Shown: positions 50,578-63,719, numbered from the stretch's first letter. The stretch is 64,000 nucleotides of DNA from Dasypus novemcinctus (GCF_030445035.2 NC_080696.1:24565661-24629660), one strand, 5' to 3'. The notes: generated from the sequence alone by a model not told the origin. A program made the numbers and translations.

Positions 50578-51544
50578 AAAAAGCTAATGGAACTAACAAA
50601 TGATTTTAGCAAGTTTCAGGTTACAAAATCAACACATAGAAATTAGTTGTGTTTCCATACACCAGTAACAAGCAATCTGAAAAGGAAAGTAAGAAAACAA
50701 CTCCATTTACAATAGCATGTAAAACAACAAAATACCCAGGAATACATTTAACATGGAAATAAAAGACATACACATTAAAAATAAAAAGCATTCTTGAAAG
50801 AAGCAAGGAAGGGCATCCATGCTTATGGATTGGAAGACTTAATATTGTTAAGATTTTGTACTACCCAAAGTGACCTAAAAATTGCTATAAAAAATTCCAG
50901 CAGCCTTTTTCACGGATATGGAAAAGCCAGTCCACAAATTCATATGGATTTCAAGGGGCCCCAATGGCCAAAACATCTTGAAAAAGAAAAATACATTTGG
51001 AGGGTTCACACCTCCCGACTTCCAAACCTTACCATGAAGTTACAGTAATCAGAACAATGTGGTACTTTCATAAGGATAGACATATAGACCAATGGAATAG
51101 ACTTGAGAGCCCAGAAATAAACCTGTACATCTATGGCCAAATGATTTTCAAAAGGGTGTCAAATCCACTGTCTGGGGAAAAAATCATCTTTTCAACAAAT
51201 GGTGCTGCTAGGAAAACTATATATCCACATGCAAAAGCATGAACATGTACACCAATCTCACCCCATTTACAAAAATTAACTTAAAATGGATCAAAGACCT
51301 GAATTTAAGAGCTAAAATCATAGAACTCTTAGAAGAAAACATAGGGGTAAATCTTCATGACCTCAGATTGGGCAATGGATTCCTAGCTATGACACCAAGA
51401 GCACTGGCAACAACAAAAATGTAAATAAATGGACTTGATCAAAATGAAAACTTTTGTGCATTAAGGATATTTTCAAGAAAGTGAAGAAACAACTTACATA
51501 ATAGAAGAAAATATTTGGAAACCATATACTGATAAAGGTTTGTT

Positions 51545-51770
51545 AAAAATTTTTCTTAAAAATCTGTTTTACTGAGATATACTCACATACCAAACAATCT
51601 ACCCAAAGTGTACAATCAATGGCTTTTAGTATAATTACAGTGTTGTGCATTCATCACCACAAAATATTTTAGAACAATTTCATTACTCCAAAAAGAAAAG
51701 CTCCATAACCCTTAGCAGTCACCTCTTAATCCCTCTATATCCAGCATATATTTATATATACACCCTACAA
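51545..51770 (-). mobile_element. Antisense LINE-1 3-prime end inserted in LINE-1 F
   Basis: The plus-strand TTTACTGAGATATACTCACA, AGTGTACAATCAATGGCTTT and GTTGTGCATTCATCACCAC are typical antisense ends of old LINE-1. It interrupts the ORF2 C-terminal region. Confidence 0.65.
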
Positions 51771-52267
51771 TTCAACAACAAAAAGACAAACCACCAATTA
51801 AAAAATGGGCAAAGGATTGAATACACTTTTCTCCAAAGATATACAAGTGGCCCAAAAGCACATGAAAAGATGCTCAACATTATTAGTCATTAAGGAAATG
51901 CAAATCAAAACCACAACGAAATACCACTTCACATCCACTAGAATGGCCATGAAAAAAAACAAAAGAGAAAATAAGTTTTTGGTGAGGATGTGGAAAAATC
52001 GTAACCCTCATGAATTACTGACAGGAATGTAAAATGGTACAGCCACTGTGGAAAAGTTTGGTGGTTCCTCAAAAAGTTAGAGATAGAATTATTACATGAC
52101 TCAGCAATTCCACTCTAATGTATATACCCCAAAGAAATGAAGACAGGGACTTCAACAAATACTTAACACACTGATGTTCAGAATGGCATTATCAATTGCC
52201 AAAAGACAGAAAGATAGTCTTTCCATCAACTAATGGAATATTATTCAACTGTAAAAAGAAATATATT

Positions 52268-52475
52268 TTGGAGAAGCGGCTGTGGCTCAAGCAATTGAGC
52301 TTCCGTTTACCATATGGAGGACCAGGGTTTGATCCCTGGAACATCCTGGTAAAAAAAGAAAAAAGGCATCTAAGACCTGCACAGCGTGGAAGCACAATGA
52401 CACAACCACATTAAAAAACACCAATAAAACCCACAAAACAAGCAAGCAAACAAATGAAAAAAAAAAAAACCCAAC
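52268..52475 (+). repeat. DAS SINE, plus strand
   Basis: The head GGAGAAGCGGCTGTGGCTCA with AGGGTTTGATCCCTGG is followed by a partial body and an A-rich tail. It is immediately followed by a second, shorter SINE. Confidence 0.8.
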
Positions 52476-52481
52476 TCGGGG

Positions 52482-52572
52482 GAGCTGGTGTAGCTCAGTG
52501 GTTGAGTGCCAGCTAAGCACATATGAGGTCCGGGGTTCAATCCCCAGCCCTGGTACCTTATTAAAAAAAAAA
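52482..52572 (+). repeat. Short DAS monomer SINE with intact boxes
   Basis: GGAGCTGGTGTAGCTCAGTG supplies a good A box and GGGGTTCAATCCCC a good B box, followed by CAGCCCTGGTACC and an A-run. It is the best-preserved monomer in the window. Confidence 0.85.
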
Positions 52573-52811
52573 TTTCTGACACCTGATACAACATGGATGA
52601 ACCTTGAAAACGTTATGCTGAGTGAAATAACTCAGAAAGAACCAATACTGTAAGATTCCTCGCATTAAATATCTAGAACTGGCAAATTCCTAGAGACAGA
52701 AAGTAGAGTACAGGTTAACAGGAGCTGCAGGGAGGGGAAATGGGGAGTTATTACTTCATGGATTTCATGGGTATAGAGATCCTGTTTGGGGTGATGAAAC
52801 TTTTTTTTTTT

Positions 52812-53458
52812 TGGTTGTTACCTGAATGAATGCTCCCCAAATCTTTTTTTTCCCCTCACTGTTCCTTTTAATGAAAAAAAAAAAACTTTTAAAGAAGATT
52901 TAGATTACAAAATGTTACATAACAGATATAGGGGATTCCCATATGCGCCCCCTCCTCCCCCCCCCTTTCCCACTAACATCTTTCATTAGTGTGGTACATT
53001 TGTTACAGTTGAACTGAATTGAAGCACTGCTACTAACAATGGACTATAGTTTATATTATAGTTTACACTGGGCATCACCATCCCTAATTATTTGTGTGTG
53101 TGTGTGTGTATGTGTGTGTATAAATGGTTTTATTTATTTTGTCTTTTTTTTAAAATAGAGAAATAGATGACACAAAATGCTATGTTAAAAAGCATAAGAG
53201 CTTCCCATATACCCCACTACCCCCGTCCCTCGCTCCTCCCACATCAACATCCCCTTTCATCAGTAAGGCACATTAATTGCTTTTGGTGAATACCGTCCAA
53301 CCAGTGGGTTATGGCAGGATAAACAATGTCCTGCATCTGTCCCTGCAGATGAGAATCCGAAAATGCCCCATATCACACCTCTTCCTCCCTCTCCCTGCTC
53401 TCAACAACTCCTGTGGCCACCGTCTCCACATCGGTGATACAAAAACATTTTGATAATG
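52812..53458 (-). mobile_element. Two antisense LINE-1 tails inserted in the tail of LINE-1 F
   Basis: The first (about 52840-53080) contains ATAGGGGATTCCCATATGCG and ATTTGTTACAGTTGAACTGA. The second (about 53150-53455) contains AGAGCTTCCCATATACCCCA and CGAAAATGCCCCATATCACA. They separate the GGGTGATGAAACT and GATAATGGATTGAGGTGATG halves of the LINE-1 F tail. Confidence 0.7.
53094..53121 (+). repeat. (TG)n microsatellite
   Basis: A short TG run with one TA interruption, within the antisense LINE tails. Confidence 0.9.
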
Positions 53459-54606
53459 GATTGAGGTGATGATAGTACAACATTGTAATGTATTAAATGC
53501 CACTGAATCATATTCTTAAAAATGGTTAAAATGACAAAATTTTTAAATAAATAAATAAATAAATATATATATATTATTGTAGTAAAATATGTACCTATAT
53601 AGATGGGTATGGTAATTTTCCTTGCAGAGGAGGCTTTTCACTCCTTAGAGTGGAGGCTTTACACTCTTGAAACATAGGTAAGAACCGGCTTCCCCTTCAT
53701 TGAAGGTAATTAAACATAGAGTGAATGTTGAAGTGGAATTGGGGCCAGTGATGTGGTGACCTAGTTCTGCAACCATACGGATGACAAGACTTTACTGATG
53801 TTATAAATAATAATTATTATTGAACTACACCTATATCAGCCAACTCCTTTTATTAAGCAATTCGGAGGAACTTCAATGAAACAAGGTTAAATCTAAACAC
53901 TGTTTAAATTATTTTGATTCTGGAGGCTTCACTTACAATGCCCAGAATTTCCTTGGCAACCCTAAGAGAGCTGGTCTGTGGACCCCTCACTCACCACCAC
54001 GCCCTGGGAGACTCCACTAACAGGTCCTCCTCATGGCGCCTGTGCGGGAACAAGGCTCCCTCAAGCATCACCTCTAAAGGTGGGTCAGACATGACCTTGT
54101 GGTGGGGAGAAAGTGGGGCACTGGCTACTGTCACACAAGGAACACAAGAGGGGGTCTCAGCAGCCAGCCCCAGCTGTGACAGCAGCTCTGAGACCCCAGG
54201 CCTTCTGGTCCCAGCTCCCCTTCAAGGACCCTGAAGATGTAAATATCCTAGGAGGGCAGAGCATTTTAGGAGTATCAGATCATCACTGTCAAGTGTCACT
54301 GTTCCTTAGGGCAATCGTTATGCCAGAGGTGCATACGTAAGTGTACACATGCAAATACGTGTGCATGCACATATGCACATCAGACACTAGCACACACACT
54401 CAGTCTCCAGCCCCTGGCAGGCAGCTCACAGGGCCCTTTGGCAGTAGACAGACAGGGAGAACCACTTCAAGAGCCTGTCTCCACTGACCTTGGCCTCCAC
54501 TTGGATTCTCATCTCAGATTCCGAGTGTTGGGCACTCCAGTTTGCAATCCAGTGGCCTCCTGCTGCCCCACAGCCACCTGACTCCCACATTTCAAAGAGC
54601 ACCTGG

Positions 54607-55030
54607 AGTGGCAGACTTGGCCCAGTGGTTAGGGCATCTGTCTACCACATGGGAGATCCGTGGTTCAAACTCTGGTCCTCCTTGACCCTCGTGGAACTGG
54701 CCCATGTACAGTGCTGATGCGTGCAAGGAGTGCCGTGCCACACAGGGGAGTCCCCTGCATAGGGGAGCCCCACGCGCAAGGAGTGCACCCTGTAAGGAGA
54801 GCCACCCAGAGCGAAAGAAAGTGCAGCCTGCCCAGGAATGGTGCTGCACACACAGAGAGCTGACACAACAAGATGATGCAACAAAAAGAAATACAGATTC
54901 CCATGCCACTGACAACAACAGAAGTGGACAAAGAAGACACAGCAAATAGACACAGAAAACAGACAACCGGGGTGGGGGAGGAAGGGGAAATAAATAAATA
55001 AATAAATAAATCTTAAAAAAAAAAAAAAAA
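54607..55030 (+). repeat. DAS-III type SINE
   Basis: Perfect duplication AAAGAGCACCTGG at 54594-54606 and 55031-55043. Full-length plus-strand copy with AAATAAAT tail and a long A-run. Confidence 0.95.
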
Positions 55031-57623
55031 AAGAGCACCTGGCCAAGAAGTGCGCCTGTCCTCTAACTTATTTGCTGATATCTTTGATACTCTCACCCAA
55101 GCACCCAGCCAGGTGTGGCTGCTCCTCTGTGGTATGGCACCCTGCCCACAGTCCCTGCTGCTACCTCTAGACAGCCCCCCTGGGTTGGTCACCCCCATCC
55201 AGCTTCTTGGGGCAAGGCCACATCTGGTCCAATGGTCTCTGCAGGTCCTACTGTGGTTCTTTTCACAGGTAGATATTCCAGCAACTTCCACTGTATCAAT
55301 TTCATCTGAGTCCTTCTCATTTCTTTCCTAGCCAGAAGTAGGAACTGGATGAAGGCTAAGCCAGCTCCAGAGAAGCTGGCTTAACTGTCAAATGAGAAGG
55401 AAAAGAAATCCTCAGAACAGGGGTGCCAGGAAAGGGAGGGGCTTTTGCTTTCTGGCCCTGGGGACCTGGCAGTAAGCCTCTAAGCTGGCAGCCATCAACT
55501 CCTGCTTATTCTTTGAATTAGGCTAGCTGTAGAGATCTGTGTGACCCACAGTACGGGGTGGAGTGCCATTCTGGGACTGTGAGCTGGGTCCTAAGGAGGC
55601 CTGCAGCTGCTCCCTGCTCCTCCCAGACCATAGACAGAGGCCACATGTCCCCACGGACAGCAGTGCTGGTTCTCTGCCATCCGCCAGCACCCCCTGCTTG
55701 CCCCATGAGCCAGCTGCCTGGAATGCTGGCCCATTGGTGTTTCCCATCTGACTGTGAATGCAGGGGACCCCAAGTGAAAAGATGTTGGCAGCTGAGTCTG
55801 GCCCACCCCAGAACCAAGAGCTAGAATGATAAACAATGGCGTATGCCATGAAACCTTGGGATGGATACCACAGAACCAGAACAGGGGGTTTCCCCACACC
55901 AGGCTTGCACCCAGCTTTCACAGGCCTCCTGCTGGGATTACCTTCTTTCCTGGGGATGCCCAAGCCCCACCCCTCCTGGCTCTGCTCCCTTGTGAGCACC
56001 TGTCTAACCTGCTCTGCTCTGGGGTGTCTTGGGCATTCCCGTTCTCTGAACCTTGCACAGATGTCTACAGCTGTGCTGGTTCCCTCCTGTGTGGCCACCA
56101 TGCTTGGTGGTGCACCAACCTGCACCACACCATGCCCCAGAGAGGAGAGTCTGCTTTTCTCAAAGCATCTCCTGGCTCTCCAGGCAGCTTCTAGACTTCT
56201 TGCGTTTAACTTGAGGGCCATCACCAAATTTCCTCACTGCAGTGTTGGGGGGTGCTTTGCTAAATCACAGAAGAAAAAGGGGAACATAGCTCCTGTCGTG
56301 GCAGAGGCCCTCAAGAAGATGCTTTTCTGATGGTGGGTGCTGGATGCCAGCCTGGGGAGTGGGACCCATGCAGATGGACCTGCACCATCCATGCAGGAGG
56401 TGCCCGGCCAGGGTATGCTTCCTCAGCCAGTCTTACTCCTCAGCCTCCAAGGACTTGCACTGACCAGCCCAGGGGTCAAGGCTCCCTTCAGACATACAAA
56501 CAGAGAAAGAAAACTGTGAGAGCAGAGTACAGGAACAGGCAGAGGTCCCTCTGGAGGGCTTGTGGTGGGAAAGTCGAGGATAGGGAGCCTCCCATCAGCA
56601 CACTGGGCCCTGAGGTGTCCCGAGCCGCGGCTGAGGCCTGGAGAGCCCTGGTTCTCAGGGGAGTGACCCTTGGGGAGAGCGACCCATGGGTGACCAGGGC
56701 CATATCCAGCCCTCAGCCTGGGGTCAGGGGTCAGGACAAAGAGGCTCAGAGGAGGAACTGGGTCTGAACACTCCAAGGAAACGGCTCGGCCTGGCCTTCC
56801 TCTGCTTCAGGTCCCTCTCTCCTTCCACCTGCACTGGCCACCCACAGCGACCAAGGCAGCTCCCGGATCCTCCGAATGTGGCCCAGTGTCTGTCTGCATT
56901 CACACGGCCCGAGGCCTACAGCACCACCTTCCACCTGCAAACACATGCCACCCCCCCGCCCCACCCCCCGCTGTCTCCTCCAGGAAGGTCTGAGCTTCCC
57001 TCTCGGTTCTGCAACCCATCTCTCTCAGCACCCCATCTATCCTTGCCCTGGGGCTGCTTTCTCTCAGCGTGAGCACCTCGCCAAAGTGAGCCCCATCTTC
57101 CCACCTCCAGAGCCCCACAAATGCTTGAGAAACGGGAGCAGGAGAGAAGGTGGAGCCAGCCAGGGGCTCATGAACCCAGTGTGTGAGGGCTGCTTGGCCT
57201 CCTGGCATGCCAGGAAAAAAAACACCACCCAATTCTGGGGGGCTCCTAAGTCAGGAGCAGAAAGACGGGAGCACTTCGGTGCTTTTGAGAACATGGAAAT
57301 TGTATCCCCCCCCAACCCCATGACCTTGTTCTGAGGCCCCCTCATCTGTCTCAGAGGCAACCCTCAGCTCCTCCATTCAGTAGGGGCCCCAAAGCCCTGC
57401 TCTCTGCCCTTCTCTCATGGGTAAACCAATCACAACCCTTGAAGAGATGTGCTCAAGGTCAAAGTAAATCCCTGGATGAGAGGCCTGCCTAGCAGTGGGA
57501 CCTCAGCTGCTCCATCGCAACTCTGGCCCAGATTAGTACCAGAAGCGCCGGTGCCTCTGAACTTCTCTGACTCTCATCTTGAGGCTGGGCTGGATCTAGC
57601 TGCCCTGGGCACTGCACACCTAC
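55031..57623. other. GC-rich, largely non-repetitive intron block
   Basis: This block is markedly richer in G and C than its surroundings, and I recognise no transposon. The longest open frame of the whole window, 234 codons on the minus strand (55523-56227), lies here. It has low-complexity composition, no recognisable domain, no splice framing and no similarity to ninein-family sequence. I regard it as chance open frame in GC-rich DNA, though conservation has not been tested. Confidence 0.55.
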
Positions 57624-57737
57624 CTGGTCTTGCTTTTCTGCAAGTGTCTCCTGCAGCTGTGCCTCCAACAGTCTTAAGCTCTGACATTCCTGATTCATGC
57701 GTTCAAGTTCAACTTCAAGTTTTTTGATTTGCTTGCC
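57624..57737 (-). CDS. NINL: NINL coding exon (38 residues)
   Basis: The 114-bp exon encodes GKQIKKLEVELERMNQECQS followed by LRLLEAQLQETLAEKQDQ. The acceptor is TAAACAG and the donor GTAGGT on the minus strand, phase 0. The pattern LEVELERMNQECQSL is characteristic of the ninein family. The intron to the next exon (47680-57623, 9944 bp) is expanded by LINE-1 F and several SINEs. Confidence 0.93.
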
Positions 57738-58955
<1,218 letters not shown>

Positions 58956-59027
58956 CTAGAGCAAAAAACATCAAAATACAGATGGAAAAAAAATTTTTTT
59001 TTTTAATGAGCAGCTCAATTCAGATTA

Positions 59028-59212
59028 TTCCATTGGTTCTCAACCAGAGGCAATTTTAGTCCTCACCGCATGGACAGGAGTGCTAATGACATTTAGTGGG
59101 TAGAGACCAAGGATGGTGCAAACACCCTACAAAGCACAGGATGACCCCCCCATCACTGAGAATCGTCTGGCCTAAATGTCGACAGTGCTTCTGCTGAGCA
59201 CCCGGCTCTACT
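59028..59212 (+). mobile_element. hAT-type MITE remnant (MER5/MER20-like)
   Basis: TGGTTCTCAACCAGAGGCAA at the left end, then ATTTAGTGGGTAGAGACCAA and TACAAAGCACAGGATGACCC, are typical of a small hAT-Charlie nonautonomous element. The exact family is not assigned. Confidence 0.7.
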
Positions 59213-59540
59213 ATCTGGAAGAAACAAGACACACCTATCCCACTGGGGACAGAGAGGACATCCAAACCACAGCTCCTCTCAGCTCATCCATGGTGCTTTC
59301 TAATATTATTTTAAGCAACTTTAAGGAAACAATCTAATTACACTTGAAGTATATGAATCTCTTCAAAAGTTCCTCTGACCTTTGTTGATGATATACAAAA
59401 CCTAGCTTTCTGCAGGGTGTGGGTGTTCATTAATTATATATTTTTTGCTTTTAAAATCAATCCCTATTGCCTAGCAGACAATGAATGCTCACTAAGTGTT
59501 CACTTGATAAATGGATGAATATGCCAAGTGTCAAAACAGA

Positions 59541-59652
59541 AGCTAGATAAACAGACAAGATAGATGGATGGATATATAGATGGATGGACAGACAGATGGA
59601 TAGATGGATGGATGAAATAGATAGAAGGATAGACAGATAGAGAGATAGATGG
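59541..59652 (+). repeat. (GATA/GATG)n microsatellite
   Basis: A complex tetranucleotide run of GATA, GATG and GACA units. It reads as isoleucine/histidine/serine-rich minus-strand frames that are not genes. Confidence 0.92.
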
Positions 59653-59780
59653 AAAGGGAAGGGAAGAAAGCAAGCAAAAATCCACAAAATCAGTGGATCT
59701 GGGAATCCGGGCAGGGGTATGTTAGAGCTCTCTGTAGGGATTTTGTATTATTTTTGCAACTATCTACTAAGTTTGAAATT

Positions 59781-60222
59781 ATTATTATTTTTTCCTCCTT
59801 CTCCCCCCTTGCCCTGCTGTTTTTTGCTCTCTGTGTCCATTCGCTGTGTGATCTTCTGTATCTATTTCTCTTTTCGTCTTCTCATTTTTCGCCTTTAGGA
59901 TTCAATCCTGGGGACCTCTGATGTGGAGAGAAGTACCCTGTCATTTGTGTCACCTTAGTTCCTGGTTTCTGTTGCACCTCTCCTTGACTTTCTCATTCAT
60001 CTCTCTTTTGTTGTATTATCATCTTGCTGTATGACTCACTTGTGCGGGCACTGCTCGCTGCGCAGGCACTCATGCATGGACTCGACTTGCTGTGCAGGTA
60101 CTCAGCTTGCTGCGTGGGCATGCTTTTTTTATTTTTATTATTTTACTGGGAGGTCCCAGGGATTGAAAACAGATCCTCTTGTATGGTAGGTGGAAACCCA
60201 ATCACTTGAGCCACCTCTGTTT
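59781..60222 (-). repeat. DAS-family composite SINE
   Basis: Minus-strand copy. The duplication TTGAAATTATT appears at about 59773 and again at 60224. Adjacent plus-strand SINEs form an inverted pair with it. Confidence 0.87.
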
Positions 60223-60253
60223 CCTTGAAATTATTTTAAAATAAAAAGCTTAA

Positions 60254-60795
60254 GGGAGCAGGGGTGGCTCAAGCGAATAGACACCTCCCTCCTGCCTCAG
60301 AGGTCCCAGGTTTGGCTCCTGGTGCCTTCTAAAAAAAAAAACAAGGAAGACAGACACAGCAAGTGCAAACAACAAGGGTGGGTGGTGGGGAGAAAAAAAT
60401 AAATAAATCTTTGGGAAATGGATGAGACTCAAGTGATTGGGCTCCTGTCTACCATATGGGAGGTCCAGGGTTCAATCTGGGTCCTCCTGGTGAAAGGAAA
60501 GCTGGCCCACATGGAGTGCTGGCCCACACGGAGAGTTCATGCAACAAGATGATCCAACAAAAAGAGACACAGAGGAGAGACAATAAGAGATGCAGCAGAC
60601 CAGGGAGCTGAGGTGGCACAAGAGACTGAGTGCCTCTCTCCCACTCTGGAAGGTCTCAGGATCGGTTCCTGGTACAGCCTATAGAGAAGACAAGCAGACA
60701 CAGAAGATTACACAGAGAGCAGAGAGTGAGTGCAAAAACAACGAGGGGGTGTGTGTGGAGATTTAAATAAAAATAAATAAATCTTAAAAAAAAGA
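60254..60795 (+). repeat. Two plus-strand DAS SINEs in tandem
   Basis: The first (60254-60411) starts GGGAGCAGGGGTGGCTCAAG and ends in AAATAAATC. The second (60412-60795) starts TTGGGAAATGGATGAGACTC and contains a second tRNA-like unit near 60605 before its own A-rich tail. They may be one composite with an internal tail or two separate insertions. Confidence 0.8.
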
Positions 60796-61310
60796 AAATG
60801 AATAAGAGCAATTTAAAAAAATAAAGTAAAAAACTTTAGAAAGAAAGAAAGAAAGACAAAAAGACAAAAAAAACAGCAGCTAGAAAGTGGGCCTACATTA
60901 TTTCACCAAGGACCTGTCAGTTAGTTTCACTTATTTGTCAGAAACAGCTTCATGCAAACTACATTATTATTTGTTTTTTTCCTACAACAGTTAGTTTTTG
61001 GGCATAGAGAGTGTTGGCAGTTCTAGAGTATTTTCATATCACTGTCCAACACCTCTGAACTGACTTTCCATGTCACTAGCAATGGAAATACCACTATTTC
61101 CCTACAACCTTGCAAACAACAATTTTATTTTTATTTTTAAATAAGCATATAATGGTATTAGAGCTCTTTCTATTTGGATTTCAAAGCTAGTGAGTGTACA
61201 CATTTATCCTGTGATCATTTGTCAAGTTTTCTTCTCTAAAATAGATTTTCACCTTGCCCTTCACCCAGAACCTCAGAACCGAGGGAAAAGAGGTGTTTCC
61301 AACATAACAC
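60796..61310. other. AT-rich intron sequence
   Basis: It begins with GAAA and CAAAAAGA purine runs (60838-60870), then AT-rich sequence resembling an old antisense LINE end near 60960-61160. There is no coding signal. Confidence 0.45.
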
Positions 61311-61727
61311 GGGAAGTGGATTTGGCTCAATGGATAGAGCACCTGCCTACCACATGGGAGGTCCAATGTTCAAACCCAGGGCCTCCTGACACATGTGATA
61401 AGCTGGCCCACGTTCAGTGTTGATGCGCGCAAGGAGTGCCGTGCCACGCAGGGGTGTCCCCGTGTAGGGGAGCCCTATGAGCAAGGAGTGCACCCTGTAA
61501 GGAGAGCCGCCCTGCACGAAAAAAGTGCAGCCCGCCCAGAAATGGCACCGCACACACGGAGAGCTGATGCAGCAAGATGATGCAACAAAAAGAAACACAG
61601 ATTCCCGGTGCTGCTGACAAGAATACAAGTGGACACAGAAGAATACACAAGGAATGGACACAGACAGCAGACAATGGGGGAGGGAGAGAAATAAATTTTA
61701 AAGATCTAAAAAAAAAATAAAAAATAA
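61311..61727 (+). repeat. DAS-III type SINE
   Basis: Flanks AACATAACAC (61301-61310) and AACATATCAC (61728-61737) match at 9 of 10. Full-length plus-strand copy. Confidence 0.92.
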
Positions 61728-61929
61728 AACATATCACTAGCTCATATCAATTACATCTGGGATAGATCTCTTTCGTGTTTATTACATTTTATTGTGAAAA
61801 TTAAATTTCTTCCCTCAGGATGAGTAACAAATTCATCTTGTCATCTGATGGCAGCCTTGGTTTCATCAGTAGACAGAAATGCCATCTCCTTTCAACTCCT
61901 GTGGTAAGCCTATCATTGATTTTCATCTA

Positions 61930-62400
61930 TTCATCTATAATATTTAAACTCTTTATTTGGAAATAATTTTGAAGTCACAGAAGAGTTGTAAGAACAGGAC
62001 CTTTACAAAGAGCACCCCACACCCCTTTCCCTTTTGCTTTGCTATCTGCACTGTCTATGGTAACTTTCTGGAACTTTCTGACCCTTCAGTGCATGAGCCT
62101 AAGATAGCTCTTAGACAGCTGTAGCACCGTGGCTTTGGGAAATGTAACCTCGATGTGCCCCATACAACCCAGTTTTGTCCAGTGACCCAGTAATGGCCTT
62201 TGTAGCAACCATGGTCCCTGTAACATGGTCCCCTCAGGCTCAGGTACTGCCTTCAGCTGTCATGTCTCTTTAGCCTCCCTGAATGGGGAACGTTCTCAGA
62301 CCTGCTGTCTTTTGTGACACTGACATTTTTAATAGCTTGCTTCTCATTTTGGGTTCGTTAGGCGCTTCCCTGTAATGAGATGCAGGCACTATACACCAGG
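61930..62400 (-). mobile_element. Old LINE-1 3-prime end, antisense, diverged
   Basis: TTTATTTGGAAATAATTTTG, CACAGAAGAGTTGTAAGAAC and CATCGATGT-like segments resemble the antisense ends seen at 42160 and 52840, but more diverged. The assignment is tentative. Confidence 0.5.
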
Positions 62401-62559
62401 CTGCAGAGGTGGTGGTGACGTCCTTCTCAGGCCGCCACTGCAAGAGCACGAGATGTCCTCTGCCTACTGGAGATGTTCATTCTGGTCAACTCTTTAATTT
62501 TTAACTTGCATTCATCTGGGCTTTACTGCAGAATGCAATATGCTATGTCAGCCACTGTC

Positions 62560-63640
62560 TCCTGGGCACATTTTAAAACACAAATAGATACTCCCAACAA
62601 ATGTGCTTACTCTGAATCTCATCAAGCCTTTAGGCCTAATTTCCAGTTCACAGGAAAAACAATAGAGCAGAGGTCCAAATTAGGCTACACTATCAGGAAA
62701 TCACTGGACAGACTCAGACCACAGACTATCCTGGTCTCTTCAAAAAGACAGTGTCTTGGGGAAGAAAAAGGCACTCTGGATTAAAGAAGACTATAAATAC
62801 TTAGCAAAAGTAGTCTATTTGCCAAAGACATCCAACATCTACAATATCTCCCAGCCCCAATTCTCTTTTGCACTATGAACTTGATGCTCGCCCAGAAGGA
62901 AAGGAGGTCGGACTCCATGGGGTCTCAGTGATGTGCCTGTACCCAACAGAATGTGATAGAAGTGATGTGGTGACCCCTGAGGCTGCATCAGGAGAAGCCT
63001 CGCATCTTCCCAGGCCTTGGGGGATACTGCCTTTCTGATGCTCTTTGTAAGCTGTTCCCTCCAGGGGCCACACCCCCACATGTGAGCAGTCCAAGCCCCC
63101 CTGTTACCCTGAGGCATCAAGGCTTCCAGTTGAGGTCCCAGATATGATGGAGCAGAGACAAGCTATCCCACTGTTCCCTGTCTGAATTGCTGAAGGGCAT
63201 GCTTTGCAAGCACGATAAAGTGACTGTTTTATTCTATTAAATCTAGGACAGAATTAATAGTTGAATATAAGGCATCAACCTCAATTGGATCCTAATTCCA
63301 GGAAAAGAGCCTACTATATAAGATATTTGGAATAAGTGGAGATAAGTGAAGATGGTATAAATATTGGATGATAATAGGTAATTACTGTTCATTTTTCTTT
63401 GTGTGATAGGGTGTTATAGAGGTGGATGCCTGCTGAAATATTTAGGAGTAGAGTATCATTCTATCCATAACTTACTTGGAAATGGTTCAGAAAAATATAC
63501 ACACAGAGAAATAGTTATAAGCAGAGAAATTAAGCACATATGGCAAGTTAAAATTGTTGAATTAAAGTTGTGGCATGTGAGTGTTTACTGCACACTCTTT
63601 CAACTTTTTTGTGTTTAAAGGTTTTCAAAATGCAGGAAAG
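62560..63640 (+). repeat. Old interspersed repeat (second copy) enclosing an LTR
   Basis: Same ordered motifs as 30-720: GGCCTAATTTCCAG near 62633, CTGGATTAAAGAAGACTATA, then GGATCCTAATTCCAGG near 63287 and the ATATTTAGGAGTAGAGTAT tail. The family name is not known to me. It is split by the LTR-like segment at 62820-63240. Confidence 0.5.
62820..63240 (+). mobile_element. MLT1-like (MaLR) solo LTR
   Basis: CCAACAGAATGTGATAGAAG, GTGAGCAGTCCAAGCCCCC, CCCTGAGGCATCAAGGC and CTGAATTGCTGAAGGGCATG followed by a GATAAAGTGACTGTTTTATT poly(A)-region motif match the layout of MLT1 LTRs. The minus-strand frames of 73 and 93 codons across it are incidental. Confidence 0.6.
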
Positions 63641-63719
63641 GAAACTCATGGATACCTATAATCGATTAACAAGTACGTCATAGAAATCAGCTGGAAAGAG
63701 GAGGGGTGGGACCATTGGG

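Larger units (their letters stand above)
48100..53585 (+). mobile_element. LINE-1 F, degraded, plus strand
   Basis: ORF2 is recognisable from the endonuclease region (ATATGCACCTAACAACAAGA at about 48546) through an unusually long surviving frame at 48662-49141 (159 codons, containing [17 protein letters not shown]) to the C-terminal domain at 50794-52032 (with RMWKNRN). A tail of the GTTTGGGGTGATGAAACT type resumes at about 53460. An inverted segment lies at 49345-49710. SINEs at 48132, 50180, 52268 and 52482 and antisense LINE tails at 51545-51770 and 52812-53458 interrupt it. Confidence 0.82.
47680..57623 (-). other. NINL: NINL intron between the 38- and 71-residue exons
   Basis: A 9944-bp intron with GT-AG ends. 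Its left part (47680-48100) is non-repetitive to the eye. LINE-1 F and its insertions fill 48100-53585. From 53600 to 54606 I see no clear repeat apart from a CA/TG-rich patch near 54340. A SINE follows at 54607-55030, then a GC-rich block to the exon at 57624. Confidence 0.75.

Noticed and set aside
52482-52572. tRNA gene
   Set aside because: It has tRNA-like boxes but sits in a SINE with an A-rich tail. No complete acceptor stem or anticodon arm can be drawn with confidence.
56686-57072. Coding exons in the GC-rich block
   Set aside because: Frames in several registers are open because of GC content. No splice-framed, ninein-like or other recognisable protein segment was found.
62839-63120. 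93-codon minus-strand frame as an upstream NINL exon
   Set aside because: It lies across an MLT1-like LTR and lacks coiled-coil character.
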